A DNA stretch of 24,428 bases. Origin: a virus. The translations under genes and the position numbers were made by a program. The notes under the pieces were generated by a model that searched no databases, was not told the DNA's origin, and saw only the letters and a program-made list of their open reading frames with translations. How positions within the stretch are numbered: the stretch's first letter is position 1; every line of letters starts with the position of its first letter. Location of the stretch: IMG/VR virus record IMGVR_UViG_3300033155_000086, positions 1 through 24,428 of that record. One strand, 5' to 3'. Positions 13,862 to 22,471 of this stretch are shown here, piece by piece.

Positions 13862-13894
13862 TTACTTTTATAAACTATTTAATTATATTATATT
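13862..13894 (+). promoter_or_regulatory. AT-only leader repeated from upstream of the scaffold-like gene
   Basis: Downstream of the capsid terminator, CTTTTATAAACTATTTAATT is followed by ATATTATATT directly before the ATG at 13895. The last 21 bases before the ATG are identical to those before 11132, and both copies have TTTATA 30-35 bases upstream. This suggests a shared promoter or ribosome-loading element that restarts expression after the terminator. It is inferred, with no experimental consensus to compare. Confidence 0.4.
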
Positions 13895-14707
13895 ATGGCT
13901 AAACAAGCTAAAGCAGAAACTATTGAGGTTGCACCTCAGCCGGTAGCTACAAAAGTAGCACCACCAGCTAAACCTAGTTGGGAAATAAGAGATAGAATTT
14001 ATTATTTAAAAGGAAACAAATCACCTTTAACATTAACTATTCCAGGTAAGCATACAAGAAAACATGCTCTTTTATATTTTGATGAAAAAACAGGAAAACA
14101 AAGAGAGATAAAATATGCTACAAATCAAGATTCACCTTTAGTAGATGAACAAAAAGGAGAATGTACTATGGGGCATATTATTTTTAGAGATGGTTTTTTA
14201 AAAGTTCCTAAAAATATGCAAAACCTGCAAAAGTTACTTTCACTATATCACCCTTTAAAAGATAGAATATACGAAGAGTATAGCGCTGTTGAAGAAGCTA
14301 AAGATGATTTAGAAGAACTTGACTTACAAATTGACGCTTTAAATGCTGCTAGATCAATTGATATTGATCATGCTGAAGCAATTTTAAGAGTTGAAAGAGG
14401 TTCTGAAGTAAATAATATGAGTTCTAAAGAAATTAAAAGAGATTTATTATTGTTTGCAAAAAATAATGCTTCAATGTTTATTAGCTTAGCTAATGATGAC
14501 AATGTTCAGCTTAGGAATTTTGCAATAAAAGCTAGAGAAGCTGGCATAATAAATTTATCTAGTGATCAAAGAACTTTCACATGGGGCACTAATAACAGAA
14601 AGTTAATGAACGTTCCGTTTGATGAAAACCCTTATTCAGCATTTGCTGCGTTCTTAAAAACAGACGAAGGTGTTGAAATTTACAAATCTATAGATAAAAA
14701 GCTATAA
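13895..14707 (+). CDS. hypothetical virion-region protein
   Basis: The 270-residue protein has an Ala/Pro/Val-rich N-terminus (APQPVATKVAPPAKPSWEIR). A compact domain follows with a GRKHALLYFD-like stretch, the acidic QDSPLVDEQKGECTMGHIIF and a KVPKNMQNLQKLLSLYHPLK segment. A long acidic helix (YSAVEEAKDDLEELDLQIDA) and a C-terminal domain (NAARSIDIDHAEAILRVERG, then NNASMFISLANDDNVQLRNF) complete it. No enzymatic motif is seen. It lies between capsid and connector genes and has its own leader after the capsid terminator, so it is a late gene. A head-completion or assembly role is plausible. I recognise the general protein from related marine phages but not its function. Confidence 0.6.
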   Translation: MAKQAKAETIEVAPQPVATKVAPPAKPSWEIRDRIYYLKGNKSPLTLTIPGKHTRKHALLYFDEKTGKQREIKYATNQDSPLVDEQKGECTMGHIIFRDGFLKVPKNMQNLQKLLSLYHPLKDRIYEEYSAVEEAKDDLEELDLQIDALNAARSIDIDHAEAILRVERGSEVNNMSSKEIKRDLLLFAKNNASMFISLANDDNVQLRNFAIKAREAGIINLSSDQRTFTWGTNNRKLMNVPFDENPYSAFAAFLKTDEGVEIYKSIDKKL

Positions 14708-14725
14708 AAACAAGTGATACTATAT
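14708..14725 (+). promoter_or_regulatory. SP6-like promoter candidate
   Basis: AAACAAGTGATACTATAT matches the SP6 RNA polymerase promoter ATTTAGGTGACACTATAG at 12 of 18 positions without gaps, including GTGA and ACTATA. Its TATA is 48 bases before the ATG at 14769. It begins directly after the preceding stop. It resembles the element at 5151-5168. Part of it also lies in the bulged hairpin at 14718-14753. Confidence 0.35.
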
Positions 14726-14753
14726 ATAGGCGGTTTCGGCCGCCTTATTAGTA
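14718..14753 (+). terminator. bulged GC-core hairpin, possible terminator or RNA-processing site
   Basis: The GC core AGGCGG-TTTCGG-CCGCCT (14728-14745) is flanked by further pairing TACTA with TAGTA plus three A/T pairs, with two bulged T residues. The whole gap therefore folds as one hairpin. The 3' side continues in A-rich sequence (TATAAAAATAAAA) instead of a T tract, so it is a poor intrinsic terminator. It may be a processing or mRNA-stability element. Confidence 0.45.
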
Positions 14754-14768
14754 TAAAAATAAAAATAA

Positions 14769-15515
14769 ATGGTAAATATAAATACAGTATACACAACAGT
14801 CTTGTACATATTAAACAAAGAACAAAGAGGTTATGTAACTCCTGCAGAGTTTAATAGTCTTGCTGTTCAGGTACAAGAAGAAATATTTAATTCATATTTT
14901 CCTGATGGTAATCAATTAAACAGATACAATCAAAATAATCAACAAAATGATACTGAGTTTTTTAACATGTTTAAAGACTCTGCTTATAAATTATATCCTT
15001 TTGAAAAAACAGCGCCATTTACTTACAATGCTGGTGCTGCAGTTTTAGGATGGGAATATACTGGAGCAGGAACAATATATAAATTAGGTGAAATAATATC
15101 TACATATAACACAACTAATCCTCAGTATGATTCGATAACACAATTAGCTAGTCAAAGTGATTTTTCTAAAATCACAAGATCTTCATTGACAGCTCCTACG
15201 GTACAGTATCCCTTATGTACAACAGGCACAGGACCAAATAACTCTGTACTTATAAAAGTTAGTCCTCAGCCTAATGCTCTAAACATTAACGCTATATTTA
15301 AACCTACTTCTCCAGTATGGGCTTTTACTACTGGTAGTGTTGGCCAATATATATATAACGCTGGTAATTCTACTAACTTTGAATTAGACACTTCAGAGCA
15401 AACAAACATAATAATAAACATATTAAAATACTGTGGTATCATAATAAATGATCCAACAATAATACAAACTGCTACTGCTGAAGCTCAAGAAGTAGAGGCT
15501 AACGAAAAATCTTAA
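14769..15515 (+). CDS. probable head-tail connector or structural protein
   Basis: The 248-residue protein begins with helices (INTVYTTVLYILNKEQRGYV, TPAEFNSLAVQVQEEIFNSY) followed by FPDGNQLNRYNQNNQQNDTE. A beta domain comes next (YKLGEIISTYNTTNPQYDSI) and a C-terminal helix-rich end (NIIINILKYCGIIINDPTII). The N-terminal pattern LN-x-x-x-x-G-x-(I/V)-TP-x-EFN-x-L-A-x-x-Q-x-E-(I/L)-F recurs, from memory, in related marine phages, always in the connector region. It may be a ring or adaptor protein between portal and nozzle. No catalytic motif is visible. The preceding gap carries an SP6-like element and a hairpin. The next gene begins six bases after its stop. Confidence 0.6.
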   Translation: MVNINTVYTTVLYILNKEQRGYVTPAEFNSLAVQVQEEIFNSYFPDGNQLNRYNQNNQQNDTEFFNMFKDSAYKLYPFEKTAPFTYNAGAAVLGWEYTGAGTIYKLGEIISTYNTTNPQYDSITQLASQSDFSKITRSSLTAPTVQYPLCTTGTGPNNSVLIKVSPQPNALNINAIFKPTSPVWAFTTGSVGQYIYNAGNSTNFELDTSEQTNIIINILKYCGIIINDPTIIQTATAEAQEVEANEKS

Positions 15516-15521
15516 TAAGAA

Positions 15522-15800
15522 ATGGCATTAATAACTGAAACAAATCAACAATATTATCAAGGCGCACAAGGCTTTAGAGGTACTGGTAATGCTCTTACTA
15601 TTACAACAACTTTTGATACTGATTTAGTATTTGGTAGTTACAATCCAGCGGTTGCTGAATATGCTTTAAATAACTTTAAAATATATACTAGCACTACAGG
15701 TTTTCCAGGAAGCTGGAGTGAATATCTCTTAGCTTACACTGTTGTCAACAACGCTATTACATTCACAATTAAAAACATTAGACGGTGGTCAATATGCTAG
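15522..15800 (+). CDS. connector protein, N-terminal part (frame interrupted)
   Basis: The 92-residue reading MALITETNQQYYQGAQGFRG, then VFGSYNPAVAEYALNNFKIY and a beta-rich stretch, ends in an unnatural basic tail (KNIRRWSIC). In the +1 frame the text continues KTLDGGQYASTIAEEAIGDA and runs on into the protein at 15742. The frames must join between 15733 and 15800. A run of five A residues at 15771-15775 is the simplest site, because reading it as four gives ITFTIKTLDGGQYAST without a break. The joined protein would be about 396 residues, a believable connector or ring protein. It may reflect sequencing error, mutation or real +1 frameshifting. Confidence 0.7.
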   Translation: MALITETNQQYYQGAQGFRGTGNALTITTTFDTDLVFGSYNPAVAEYALNNFKIYTSTTGFPGSWSEYLLAYTVVNNAITFTIKNIRRWSIC

Positions 15801-16713
15801 CACTATAGCAGAAGAAGCAATAGGCGATGCTGTTGAAGAAAATTATGGTACATATCAATATGTTAAGTTAAAAGACATTATAGACAACTATATGGTTGGT
15901 TACGTAGGTGATGGTAAAATAATACAAAATGCTAAAAAATCTGATGTATTGTTTTTTGCAAAAAGATCTTTACAAGAATTTAGTTACGATACTTTAAAAA
16001 GTATTAAATCACAAGAGCTTACAATACCAGAAAGTTTATCATTAATAATGCCGCAAGATTATGTTAATTACGTAGCCTTATCTTGGATAGATTCATATGG
16101 TGTTAAAAGACCATTGTACCCAAACAACAACTTAACTATAAATCCTTACGGAAAGTTATTACAAGATGATAGAGGTGTACCAACTCAAGATAATTTTGGT
16201 GAAGACTTAGAAGGAACATCGTTAACAGTAGAGAGATGGAGGGAAACAAACGCTAATAGACTATTAAACAATCAAGCTTTAAATGAACTTGATAATCTTG
16301 CTTACGATGTTTATAACAATGATTTTGGATCAGGACCTTGGAACTGGGGAAGACTATACGGGTTAGATCCTCAATACTCTAATGTGAACGGTTGGTTTGG
16401 TATAAACGAAAGAGATGGTAAGTTTACTTTTTCTAGTAATTTAGTTAACAAGTTAATTGTATTAGAATACATATCTGATGGACTAGCTTATGACTTAGAT
16501 ACTAGAGTACCTAAAATGGCGGAAGAGGCTATGTACATGAGTATATCATATAATCTATTAGCTAACAGATCTGGCACGCCAGAAGGTATGGTTGCTAGAT
16601 TTAAAAAAGATAGAAGAGCAGCACTTAGAAATGCTAAAATAAGATTATCTAATATTAAACTTGATGAAATAGTTCAAGTGATGAGAGGTCAATCTAAATG
16701 GATTAAACACTAG
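15742..16713 (+). CDS. connector/ring protein, C-terminal part in the +1 frame
   Basis: This 323-residue reading has no natural start. Its first codon is a TTG that opens out-of-frame text, and the real continuation begins near KTLDGGQYAS from the gene at 15522. The body contains a helical ring-type segment (TYQYVKLKDIIDNYMVGYVG, VLFFAKRSLQEFSYDTLKSI), a conserved LIMPQDYVNYVALSWID motif and a C-terminal helix bundle (RVPKMAEEAMYMSISYNLLA). The order and location suggest a head-to-tail adaptor or ring, probably an analogue of crAss-like ring proteins, though that is inference. It ends with TAG, the only clear TAG terminator in the window apart from fragments, six bases before the nozzle gene. 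Confidence 0.72.
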   Translation: MSTTLLHSQLKTLDGGQYASTIAEEAIGDAVEENYGTYQYVKLKDIIDNYMVGYVGDGKIIQNAKKSDVLFFAKRSLQEFSYDTLKSIKSQELTIPESLSLIMPQDYVNYVALSWIDSYGVKRPLYPNNNLTINPYGKLLQDDRGVPTQDNFGEDLEGTSLTVERWRETNANRLLNNQALNELDNLAYDVYNNDFGSGPWNWGRLYGLDPQYSNVNGWFGINERDGKFTFSSNLVNKLIVLEYISDGLAYDLDTRVPKMAEEAMYMSISYNLLANRSGTPEGMVARFKKDRRAALRNAKIRLSNIKLDEIVQVMRGQSKWIKH

Positions 16714-16719
16714 AATTTA

Positions 16720-19700
16720 ATGGCAAAAGTAAATAACAATTTCATTAAAGGAAAAATGAATAAAGATCTTGATGATCGATTAATTCCTGTTGGTGAATAT
16801 AGAAATGCAATAAATGCTCAGGTTAGTAGATCTGAAGGTCCTAATGTAGGTGCTTTAGAAAACGTTTTAGGAAACACTCGTGTTAGTGATCTTAGAACAA
16901 TATCTAGCATAAGTGATGGTTTTACTATAGGTTATTGTACTGATGAGATAAATAACAGGGTTTTTGTTTTTATTACTAATAACACTGTTTCTAAATATGA
17001 TCCAGCAAAAAAACACGCTATACTTGTTTATAGCGGAATAACTAATGCGACAACGTTACTAGTACAAGGTGCATTTTTAAATTTTTCTACATTAAACCCT
17101 ATAACAGGAGTTAATATTTTAGAAAATTTATTATACTTTACAGACAACAGAAATCAACCTAGGGTTATAAATGTTGATGACGCAAACCCAACAAGTTCTA
17201 CAACTCCTAGTTATTATACAACTGAAGATCAAATATCAGTAGCTAAATATAACCCCTACAAAGCTATAGAACTATATAGAATTTCAAGTGATATAAATCC
17301 TACTGGTAGTTTTCCAGACGGAAGTTCTTTAAATTATGAAACAACAATGTTTGATGTTGTTAGTAAATATTATCCTGATGGTGGTTTAGGTACTTTGAAC
17401 GCAAATATAACTTCAGGAGATACTACTATGCAGATTTTAAAAGCTAATTATCAAGGTGATTTAATACCTGGAGCAACTATAGCTTTTATAGATACTACAT
17501 CACCAGGTACTTTTACACCTGGATTATCTGTCAACGGAACGCCTCTCACTATTAGTGCTGTAGGAAATACTACAAACTACTGGACTGTGACTGCTGGTTT
17601 TGGAGATGGTGGTATACCAGCTTATACAGCGGCTAACACTGAGGTGGTTTTTAACTATAATAATTATTACGATATAACTTACAATGGTGATACGGATTTT
17701 TTAAATGATAAGTTTATTAGATTTGCTTATAGATTTAAATATATAGATGGAGAGTATTCTATAATTTCTCCTTTTACTCAAGAGTGTTTTATACCAAAGC
17801 AAGACGGGTATTTTATGTATAAAAGAAATCCTATACCAAATGGAACACCACCTGATTTTGGCAACCTCGTAAATACTAGTCCTGAGTTAAATATTCAAGA
17901 CGAAGAAGACACTTTCAGAACTACAACTGTAGACTTTATGGAAAATAAAGTTAATAAAATAATTCTTAGAATACCTTTACCTACTACTTCTAACGTGCTT
18001 GCTAGAGACTTAAAAGTAACAGAAATAGATATATTATTTAAAGAGTCTACATCTAATAATATAAGAGTTGTAGAAAACGTGGAGGTTTCTCAATTACTAA
18101 ATCAAGAAGCTAGAGCAACTACAAACGGCGCGGTTAGCAATAGTGAAACAATAACTGTTGATGCTGTTTCTGCACCTATTAAACAAGGTATGTTAGTTAC
18201 TGGAGCGGGTATAGTTAATAACCCTAGAGTTGTTAGTTTTAATGGAACTACTCAGGTTGTTTTAACTAGCAAACAAACAATAGCTAATAATGTTGATTTA
18301 ACTTTTGGTCAGTTAACTCATTTTGAATATGAATATCAATCAACAAAACCATACAAGGTTTTACCATTAAGTGAAACAACAAGAACGTACGATAAAGTGC
18401 CTGTAAAAGCTCTATCTCAAGAGATCATAAGCAACAGAGTTGTTTATGGTAATTTTTTAGACAAACACACACCACCTTCTTCATTAGATTATAATGTTGC
18501 TGTTAGTCAAAAGCTTGATTTTAATTTAGGCACAGGAACAGCTACAACAAACGGTGTAGCTAATAGTGGCGTTACCACAATAAATACAAATACAGTTTCT
18601 GGATCTATTGAAAATGGATATGTAGTTACCGCTAATGTTTCAGGTATTCCTAACGATACTGTTGTTGTTAGTTTTACAGCAACGTCTGTAACAATAAGCG
18701 CCGCTACTACACAAAGTATAGCTAATGCTTCTGTTTTAACTTTTACAGCTCCTAGTAGCGTAAGATGGAATACTAGTACAGTAGAATACCCTAACTCTTC
18801 TTTAAAACAAAATAGAAACTATCAAGTAGGCATAGTGTTGTCAGATAAATTTGGTAGATCTTCTAGCGTTATTTTATCTGATGAAAACAATTCTGTTACT
18901 TTTGGAAATCAAAAATACTTAGGTTCTACTGTTTTTTCTGATTATTTAAAAGGAGATGTAGAAGCTCTTGAGTTTCCAGGTAATTCTTTAAAAATATTAT
19001 TTAACAATACTATTCCAGGAGGGGCAACAGGCATATATAATGGAGATTCTACAAGCGCTGATTATAATCCACTTGGTTGGTATTCTTATAAGGTTGTTGT
19101 AAAACAAACAGAACAAGAATATTACAATGTTTATTTGCCAGGTATAATGGCTGCTTATCCTAATGAACCACTTAAAGAACTTGGTAAAACTTCTCACGCT
19201 GTTTTATTTAATGACAATATAAATAAAGTACCTAGAGATTTAGTAGAAGTTGGTCCTGAACAAAAACAATTTAGAAGTAGTGTAACTCTTAATGGTAGAG
19301 TTCAAAATACAAACACTCAAGATGTTTGGCAAAATAACATACAATATTATCCTGGAGCATTTCCTAGTTTAGTTAGTGTTATAGCTACTGATGATGATTT
19401 ATTTAACGGTATTTCTGAAATAGGATATGTTGGTAGTCCAGATTTTTATAATGTAAATTCAAACCCTTTAATAGCTAGAATAAATACACCTTCTAAACAA
19501 TTAGGAGTCACAGCTACACCAACAACAGCAACTGTAGATGCAAACACAACAGGTCTTTCATCAGACCAAGTTAATATAACTATAAGTACAATAAGTCCTA
19601 TATTTACACTTGGTGGTAATCCAGCCCCAGGTAATAGTTTATTTGCAGGTCAAACTGTTACAGGTAATGGTGTTCCAGATAATACCACTATTATTACTAG

Positions 19701-20928
19701 TATAGGTAATGGTAGTGTGTGGAAATTAACTTTTAGTAACAATTTAGAAGGCACTAGCTCTGGAGACGTGTTAACTTTTACTCCTACTAATGATAATATT
19801 AATTTTGATTGGGTTACTATACCTAACAATTTATCTATAATGGAAACTGATCCTGTAGAATCTGATTTAGATATATTCTGGGAAACAACAACAGAAGGCT
19901 TAATAACAGAATTAAATCAAGCTGTATTAGGCGGTACAGCAGATGCTGTTTCAATTAGCGGTTTTAATACAGATTTATTTAAAGAATCTTTAGCTCCTAA
20001 TGGAAACATGTTTACTACTCCGTTTAGTTTATTAGATCAGTTTAGTAACACTATAGTTTATGCAAACACAACACCACCTCAATTACAATTAAATAGCGTT
20101 TATGATTTTAATGGTAATTTAGTAGACGATCAAAATCCTTCTGAATTATTTGAACTAGAGCATGTTAGTAGTACAAACACGTATCAAATAAAAACTAAAG
20201 TTCCTTTTTATTATAGTAATCAAGCGGCAACAAATCAAACATATAGATTTGATTTTGAAGTAAATTATAACGGAACGCAAAACTTTATTACTCAACAACC
20301 AGTATCTTTAATAAACGTTGCTCCAGATATAACATCAGGATGTACTAACTCAACTTATATTCCTGGAACTAGTGGAGGAGGAAACGGTACTATAACTAAT
20401 CTACAAGGATTAAACGGCGCGAGTACTTTAAACGTAGGTTTTGATGAAATAGCTTGGAAAGATTTAAGTTGGAGTATAGTTGTTACTGGTACAGGAAGCA
20501 CTACTTATAATCCACCAACAGGAGTTATATTATTAGATCAATCAAAAGTTAATAAGTTTTGGAACGGAAGAGTGTATTTTGCAGGAGGTGATCCTCCTAG
20601 TACAATGCCTGATGGAACATACACTGTATCTGTTACGTTACAAGATGCTGGAGCTTTAACAGACACATGTAGTTTTGTTTTAACTTTAGATAGAACACCT
20701 TGTTTTACTTACAAGTTTACATACACTGGAAGTGGTAATACTATTGGAGCTACTTACACTGGTTGTAGTGGTGAAAGTGAAGTTGTGAGTTTTGTTGACC
20801 CACCAAGTAATACTTTTCCAGGTTATACAACAGCTTGCGCTCCAGATAACACAACAGCTTTAACTAATGCTGGTTTTGTAAAATTAGCTTTAGACAGCAC
20901 AGATCCAGCAAATGTGTGTAACACTTAA
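16720..20928 (+). CDS. large tail nozzle/muzzle-like protein with repeated beta modules
   Basis: This 1402-residue protein is the largest in the window. Residues 8-52 (FIKGKMNKDLDDRLIPVGEY, then NVGALENVLGN) resemble the start of podovirus nozzle proteins that form a beta-propeller-like tail tube. Embedded in it are four similar beta modules (about residues 226-315, 468-531, 609-677, 929-1024). They have the theme V-x-G-x-G-I/V-P-x-x-T-x-V-x-S followed by a T-rich strand, which looks like insertion of a mobile decoration module. The C-terminus (about 1320-1402) has four or five cysteines (PCFTYKFTYTG, YTGCSGE, TTACAPD, ANVCNT) and may be a separate domain. It precedes a second nozzle-type gene. 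Receptor binding and tail closure are inferred. Confidence 0.68.
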   Translation: MAKVNNNFIKGKMNKDLDDRLIPVGEYRNAINAQVSRSEGPNVGALENVLGNTRVSDLRTISSISDGFTIGYCTDEINNRVFVFITNNTVSKYDPAKKHAILVYSGITNATTLLVQGAFLNFSTLNPITGVNILENLLYFTDNRNQPRVINVDDANPTSSTTPSYYTTEDQISVAKYNPYKAIELYRISSDINPTGSFPDGSSLNYETTMFDVVSKYYPDGGLGTLNANITSGDTTMQILKANYQGDLIPGATIAFIDTTSPGTFTPGLSVNGTPLTISAVGNTTNYWTVTAGFGDGGIPAYTAANTEVVFNYNNYYDITYNGDTDFLNDKFIRFAYRFKYIDGEYSIISPFTQECFIPKQDGYFMYKRNPIPNGTPPDFGNLVNTSPELNIQDEEDTFRTTTVDFMENKVNKIILRIPLPTTSNVLARDLKVTEIDILFKESTSNNIRVVENVEVSQLLNQEARATTNGAVSNSETITVDAVSAPIKQGMLVTGAGIVNNPRVVSFNGTTQVVLTSKQTIANNVDLTFGQLTHFEYEYQSTKPYKVLPLSETTRTYDKVPVKALSQEIISNRVVYGNFLDKHTPPSSLDYNVAVSQKLDFNLGTGTATTNGVANSGVTTINTNTVSGSIENGYVVTANVSGIPNDTVVVSFTATSVTISAATTQSIANASVLTFTAPSSVRWNTSTVEYPNSSLKQNRNYQVGIVLSDKFGRSSSVILSDENNSVTFGNQKYLGSTVFSDYLKGDVEALEFPGNSLKILFNNTIPGGATGIYNGDSTSADYNPLGWYSYKVVVKQTEQEYYNVYLPGIMAAYPNEPLKELGKTSHAVLFNDNINKVPRDLVEVGPEQKQFRSSVTLNGRVQNTNTQDVWQNNIQYYPGAFPSLVSVIATDDDLFNGISEIGYVGSPDFYNVNSNPLIARINTPSKQLGVTATPTTATVDANTTGLSSDQVNITISTISPIFTLGGNPAPGNSLFAGQTVTGNGVPDNTTIITSIGNGSVWKLTFSNNLEGTSSGDVLTFTPTNDNINFDWVTIPNNLSIMETDPVESDLDIFWETTTEGLITELNQAVLGGTADAVSISGFNTDLFKESLAPNGNMFTTPFSLLDQFSNTIVYANTTPPQLQLNSVYDFNGNLVDDQNPSELFELEHVSSTNTYQIKTKVPFYYSNQAATNQTYRFDFEVNYNGTQNFITQQPVSLINVAPDITSGCTNSTYIPGTSGGGNGTITNLQGLNGASTLNVGFDEIAWKDLSWSIVVTGTGSTTYNPPTGVILLDQSKVNKFWNGRVYFAGGDPPSTMPDGTYTVSVTLQDAGALTDTCSFVLTLDRTPCFTYKFTYTGSGNTIGATYTGCSGESEVVSFVDPPSNTFPGYTTACAPDNTTALTNAGFVKLALDSTDPANVCNT

Positions 20929-20959
20929 AAACCTAAAAAAATAAGTAATAATAATAATT

Positions 20960-22447
20960 ATGGCTGCAATAATAGAAGTTAAATATTTCAATACATTCCT
21001 TCTTAAGAAAGTAAACAAGTCTGTTACCAACTTTGGTAACATACCTGTATGGAATGGTTCGACTGGAATACCAACTTCAAAAGGCGGTTATCCAAATACT
21101 ACAGCAGACGTGCCAAACAATTGGGTTGTAGAAGAATCTAGAATAAATGGCGGTTATAATAATACATCTGTATCTTTTGGAGCTAAAGCTTATTTAGTAG
21201 AAGAAGAGCCTAATGGAACTGTAAGAGGTAATTCGTTAATATACTCTGGTATATTTAATTCTAGAACAGGAATAAATAGAACAAATGTATTTTCTGTAGC
21301 TGATGATATAGTTAAATCTGTAGACCCAGCTAATGGTTCAATACAAAAACTATATGCAGAAGATACTAATCTAAATATATTTCAAGAACTAAAAATAAGT
21401 AGAGCGCTAATAGATAAAGACGCTATATATTCTGCTGAAGGTGGAGGAACTGTAACTAGTTCTAATTTAGTTATTGGAGCAATACAACCTTATGTAGGTA
21501 AGTTTGGTATAAGTACTGATCCTACTAGCTTTGCTATATATGGTAACAATAAATATTTTACTGATAAAAACAATGGTGTAGTATTAAGAATGTCTGGCGG
21601 AAGTTTAAGTGAAATATCTAACGCTGGTATGATTGATTATTTTAGAGACAGATTAAGTTCTGGTATTAATGTAGGTGGTGTAGATGGAAAAATAATAGGT
21701 GGATATGATATTCATAATAAACAGTATGTAGTTTCTACTCAATTATCTGGAACACAAGAATTTACTTTTGATGGTGGTTACGAAACTCTTTGCTTTGATG
21801 ACTTAGTTCAAGGTTGGACTAGCTTTTTTAGTTATAAGCCAGATCAAATGTTTAGTTTAAGTAATAAGTTTTATAGTTTAAAGTTTGGGTCTCTTTATGA
21901 GCACTATTCTCAAGGCGGAACTAGAAATTTCTTTTATTCTAACAACGCGCCTGGTGGGACAGTAGCAACACCAACATCTATTACATTTGTTTTTAATCCT
22001 AACGTATCACAGTCAAAAACATTTAAAACTGTTAACTACGAAGGTAGTAGCGGTTGGCAGATAAGTAATTTTGATTCAGACAACACTGGTAGAGATTTAA
22101 CTTCAGGAACTACTAACTGGCTTAACTACGATGATAATTCTGCTATCGTATATAGTTATGTTCAAGGAAGATATGATTCTACTTTACCAAACCCATTAAC
22201 TGGAACAGCGGCTGTTTTAAGACCTTTTTATCAAGCAGGTTTTGACAGAAAAGAAAACAAATATGTTGCAAATCTAATAAACTCTAGTACTTCTGCACCA
22301 GGTGAAATTCATTTTGGGTCTGCAATATCAGGTATTAAAGCTTTCTACGCAACAGTAACAATATCAACAGACACTGTTACAAACCCGGGAGGTGAAAAAG
22401 AATTATTCTCTGTTGGTAGTGATTATATAGCTAACAATGGATATTAA
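20960..22447 (+). CDS. second tail nozzle/stabilisation-type protein
   Basis: The 495-residue protein is all-beta and Gly/Asn/Ser-rich. Conserved-looking blocks are NWVVEESRINGGYNNTSVSF, SLIYSGIFNSRTGINRTN, KSVDPANGSIQKLYAEDTN (residues 119-137), IDKDAIYSAEGGGTVTSSNL, YGNNKYFTDKNNGVVLRMSG and LVQGWTSFFSYKPDQM. The spacing of repeated Y/F-x-D/K-x-N-G blades suggests a beta-propeller. From memory, proteins with these exact blocks are widespread in marine Bacteroidetes-type phages, sometimes fused to the domain found in the gene at 16720. It probably forms the distal nozzle or seal of the short tail. The start has an AT-only leader, 31 bases after the preceding stop. Confidence 0.7.
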   Translation: MAAIIEVKYFNTFLLKKVNKSVTNFGNIPVWNGSTGIPTSKGGYPNTTADVPNNWVVEESRINGGYNNTSVSFGAKAYLVEEEPNGTVRGNSLIYSGIFNSRTGINRTNVFSVADDIVKSVDPANGSIQKLYAEDTNLNIFQELKISRALIDKDAIYSAEGGGTVTSSNLVIGAIQPYVGKFGISTDPTSFAIYGNNKYFTDKNNGVVLRMSGGSLSEISNAGMIDYFRDRLSSGINVGGVDGKIIGGYDIHNKQYVVSTQLSGTQEFTFDGGYETLCFDDLVQGWTSFFSYKPDQMFSLSNKFYSLKFGSLYEHYSQGGTRNFFYSNNAPGGTVATPTSITFVFNPNVSQSKTFKTVNYEGSSGWQISNFDSDNTGRDLTSGTTNWLNYDDNSAIVYSYVQGRYDSTLPNPLTGTAAVLRPFYQAGFDRKENKYVANLINSSTSAPGEIHFGSAISGIKAFYATVTISTDTVTNPGGEKELFSVGSDYIANNGY

Positions 22448-22471
22448 AAAATTAATTAAAAAAACAAATAA

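Noticed and set aside
14728-14745. Classical intrinsic terminator at the GC-rich hairpin
   Set aside because: The hairpin is real, but its 3' flank is A-rich rather than T-rich; it is kept only as a possible terminator or processing site at moderate confidence.
18997-19197. Minus-strand frame opposite the nozzle gene
   Set aside because: No start context, no partner genes on the minus strand and full overlap with a long coherent plus-strand gene.
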